The notes under the pieces are model-generated. The model was given only the letters and a program-made list of their open reading frames with translations. It searched no databases and was not told the DNA's origin. A program made the translations under genes and the position numbers. Positions 62,876 through 64,000 of a stretch of 64,000 nt of DNA are shown here, in pieces; position 1 is the stretch's first letter, and each line of letters starts with the position of its first letter. The stretch is from Nesterenkonia sp. E16_10 (GTDB lineage: Bacteria; Actinomycetota; Actinomycetes; Actinomycetales; Micrococcaceae), in contig NZ_JADPSA010000022.1 in the NCBI RefSeq assembly GCF_017347085.1, positions 62,001 through 126,000 on the forward strand, in the 5' to 3' direction.

Positions 62876-63691
62876 TCAGCGGCTGTTCTTCAGCTCAGAT
62901 CGCAGCGCTTCGATCTCGCTCCGGGTCCCGGCGGTGTTCTGCGAGGTGCGGACCAGCGCGATCATGAACTCCAGCGAGATCCGGATCAGGATCAGGTAGA
63001 TCGCCGCGGGAATCCAGCCCAGCAGCAGAACGATCATGCCTTCCGCAGCGCCGTCGCTGAACGCCGCAATGACCACGACCAGGTAGCCCAATGCGATGAA
63101 CGCGATCAGGATCGCGTAGATGAACTTGGCGAACTTCACGGCCACGAAGCTCTGGAACGAGAAGTCGAAGAGCGCCGCAAAGAAGTTCTTGCCCTCTGGC
63201 GACCTGTGCTTCGTCGGGGCTCCCTGAGACTGCGGGTACGGCTGCTGGTACGGCTGACCGGGGTACTGGCCGGGGTACTGCTGACCGGCCGGACCGGGCT
63301 GACCCTGGCCGGGGCCCTGGCCGGGCTGACCAGGCTGGTTGGGCTGGTTGGGCTGGTTGGGCTGGTTGGGACCGGGGTAGCCGCTCTGCTGCTGTCCATA
63401 CCCATAGCCCGAAGGGCCGTAGCCGGAGGGACCGGCACCTGGCGCCTGCTGGTGCGGCGGCGCTGGCTGGCCGTAACGACCCGCCTCGGGCTGACCTGGG
63501 ACCGTTCCGGGCGGGTTCGGCGACTGGCCAGGGGGACGCCCGGGGACGCCGGGCTCGTTCGGAGCAGCGCCCAATGGTCTGGTGGGCTGGTGACCCGGTG
63601 AGTCGGCGTCTTCAGGGGTCTGTTCCCGGCGCTGGCCCGGATTCTGGTCCTTGCCCTCGGAAGGTTCGTCCTGGCCTGGGTGCTGAGTCAT
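62876..63691 (-). CDS. DUF4282 membrane protein with Pro/Gln/Gly-rich N-terminus
   Basis: A 271-aa protein. The first 160 residues are disordered, rich in Pro, Gln, Gly and Asn, including NQPNQPNQP repeats. Residues about 170-271 are the DUF4282 domain with two hydrophobic helices (FVAVKFAKFIYAILIAFIAL and the segment around VLLLGWIPAAIYLILI) and a polar C-terminal helix. Function is unknown. The repeat tract, in-frame at 63331-63375, is prone to length change. Confidence 0.8.
   Translation of the reverse strand: MTQHPGQDEPSEGKDQNPGQRREQTPEDADSPGHQPTRPLGAAPNEPGVPGRPPGQSPNPPGTVPGQPEAGRYGQPAPPHQQAPGAGPSGYGPSGYGYGQQQSGYPGPNQPNQPNQPNQPGQPGQGPGQGQPGPAGQQYPGQYPGQPYQQPYPQSQGAPTKHRSPEGKNFFAALFDFSFQSFVAVKFAKFIYAILIAFIALGYLVVVIAAFSDGAAEGMIVLLLGWIPAAIYLILIRISLEFMIALVRTSQNTAGTRSEIEALRSELKNSR
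63331..63375. repeat. 9-bp tandem repeat encoding NQP units
   Basis: Four to five copies of GGCTGGTTG in the DUF4282 gene encode Asn-Gln-Pro repeats in the disordered N-terminal region. Confidence 0.85.
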
Positions 63692-63776
63692 GGCGCCTCC
63701 TATGATGTGCGGTCGCTCCGCGTCGTTCTCAACCTATACGAGGCGATCTTGAACAGTCGAGCATTCCACCCGCAGG

Positions 63777-64000
63777 TCAGGACGAGCGCCTATCCCCATC
63801 CTCGGAGTCAGGGGAAGCCTCAGAGGTTGCGGCCCGGATGCGCTCGGCGAGCGATGCAGGCGGCTCCTCCTCGTCCCAGGTCATCTCCGCAGCGTCCAGG
63901 CGGGCCGCAGTCGAGCCAAGCTCTGCGAGCTCCACGTCGATCGAGGGGTCTGCGGCTCGGGCCTGGTCAAGCTCAAGCCACTCCTGGTCACTGAGACCGC
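63777..64000 (-). CDS. Partial CDS, C-terminal end of an unknown protein
   Basis: The minus-strand frame enters from the right edge and stops at 63777, giving 73 residues starting GLSDQEWLELDQARAADPS. It is acidic and helical (VELAELGSTAARLDAAEM, then SLAERIRAATSE). It lies upstream of the DUF4282 gene on the same strand. Too little is present to name a family; the composition is compatible with a cytosolic regulator or anti-sigma-like tail. Confidence 0.6.
   Translation of the reverse strand, partial: GLSDQEWLELDQARAADPSIDVELAELGSTAARLDAAEMTWDEEEPPASLAERIRAATSEASPDSEDGDRRSS

Overview
The window is a 64 kb piece of a high-GC actinobacterial chromosome. Gene content (MsiK-type sugar ABC systems without their own ATPase, class II aldolase, DUF3151, DUF559 and DUF4282 proteins, CCA-less tRNA-Ala) fits the Micrococcales. 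The strongly acidic exported phosphonate-binding protein suggests a halotolerant or alkaliphilic member such as a Nesterenkonia-like Micrococcaceae. That placement is inference from general features, not a database match. No rRNA, CRISPR array, transposase or integrase was seen.

Layout. 1-4.5 kb: the N-terminal 442 residues of a secreted VWA surface protein that runs off the left edge, followed by a large LuxR-type (LAL) regulator; AT-rich non-coding DNA lies on both sides of the regulator. 4.8-7.3 kb: purA, thymidine kinase and a DUF3151 protein. 7.4-11.5 kb: phosphonate-type ABC transporter phnD-C-E-E. 11.7-18.2 kb: HAD hydrolase, DoxX-like protein, a TetR/MFS divergent pair sharing a palindromic operator, an internally duplicated membrane protein, an SDR, a lipoprotein and fba. 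18.3-20.5 kb: MMPL transporter. 20.7-25.2 kb: a PAS-AraC regulator divergent from a cyanase-ABC transporter operon. 25.4-39.3 kb: a non-ribosomal peptide locus consisting of an 81-aa membrane peptide, a 3568-aa trimodular NRPS (C-A-T)x3-TE, MbtH, a DrrAB-like exporter and an Sfp-type PPTase, all on one strand, with the genes after MbtH overlapping by 4 bp. 39.3-45 kb: pyruvate carboxylase, a PII-like protein and a DUF1538 membrane protein. 45-53.3 kb: a polyol/sugar cassette (fused Ula-type EIIA-EIIB, EIIC, mannitol-type dehydrogenase, SorC-type regulator, SmoEFG-like ABC importer). It ends at tRNA-Ala(CGC) on the right and a tRNA-Ala scar on the left. 53.4-64 kb: mostly housekeeping genes, including HAD phosphatase, YdeI-like protein, SpoU methyltransferase, O-methyltransferase, GNAT, DUF559, MFS, pyrE, K+ channel, nadE, xth, DUF4282 and a partial CDS.

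The most unusual locus is the NRPS. All three adenylation domains give nearly the same ten-residue specificity code by my manual alignment (DADE-A/A/L-GLVDK). The first condensation domain and the thioesterase look EntF-like, yet no catechol or N-hydroxy-amino-acid genes are nearby. I infer a small homo-oligomeric peptide, perhaps of a basic amino acid and perhaps capped by a starter made elsewhere. The second is the polyol cassette, which looks like a genomic island at tRNA-Ala, with TGAGCA half-sites near each of its four 5' ends.
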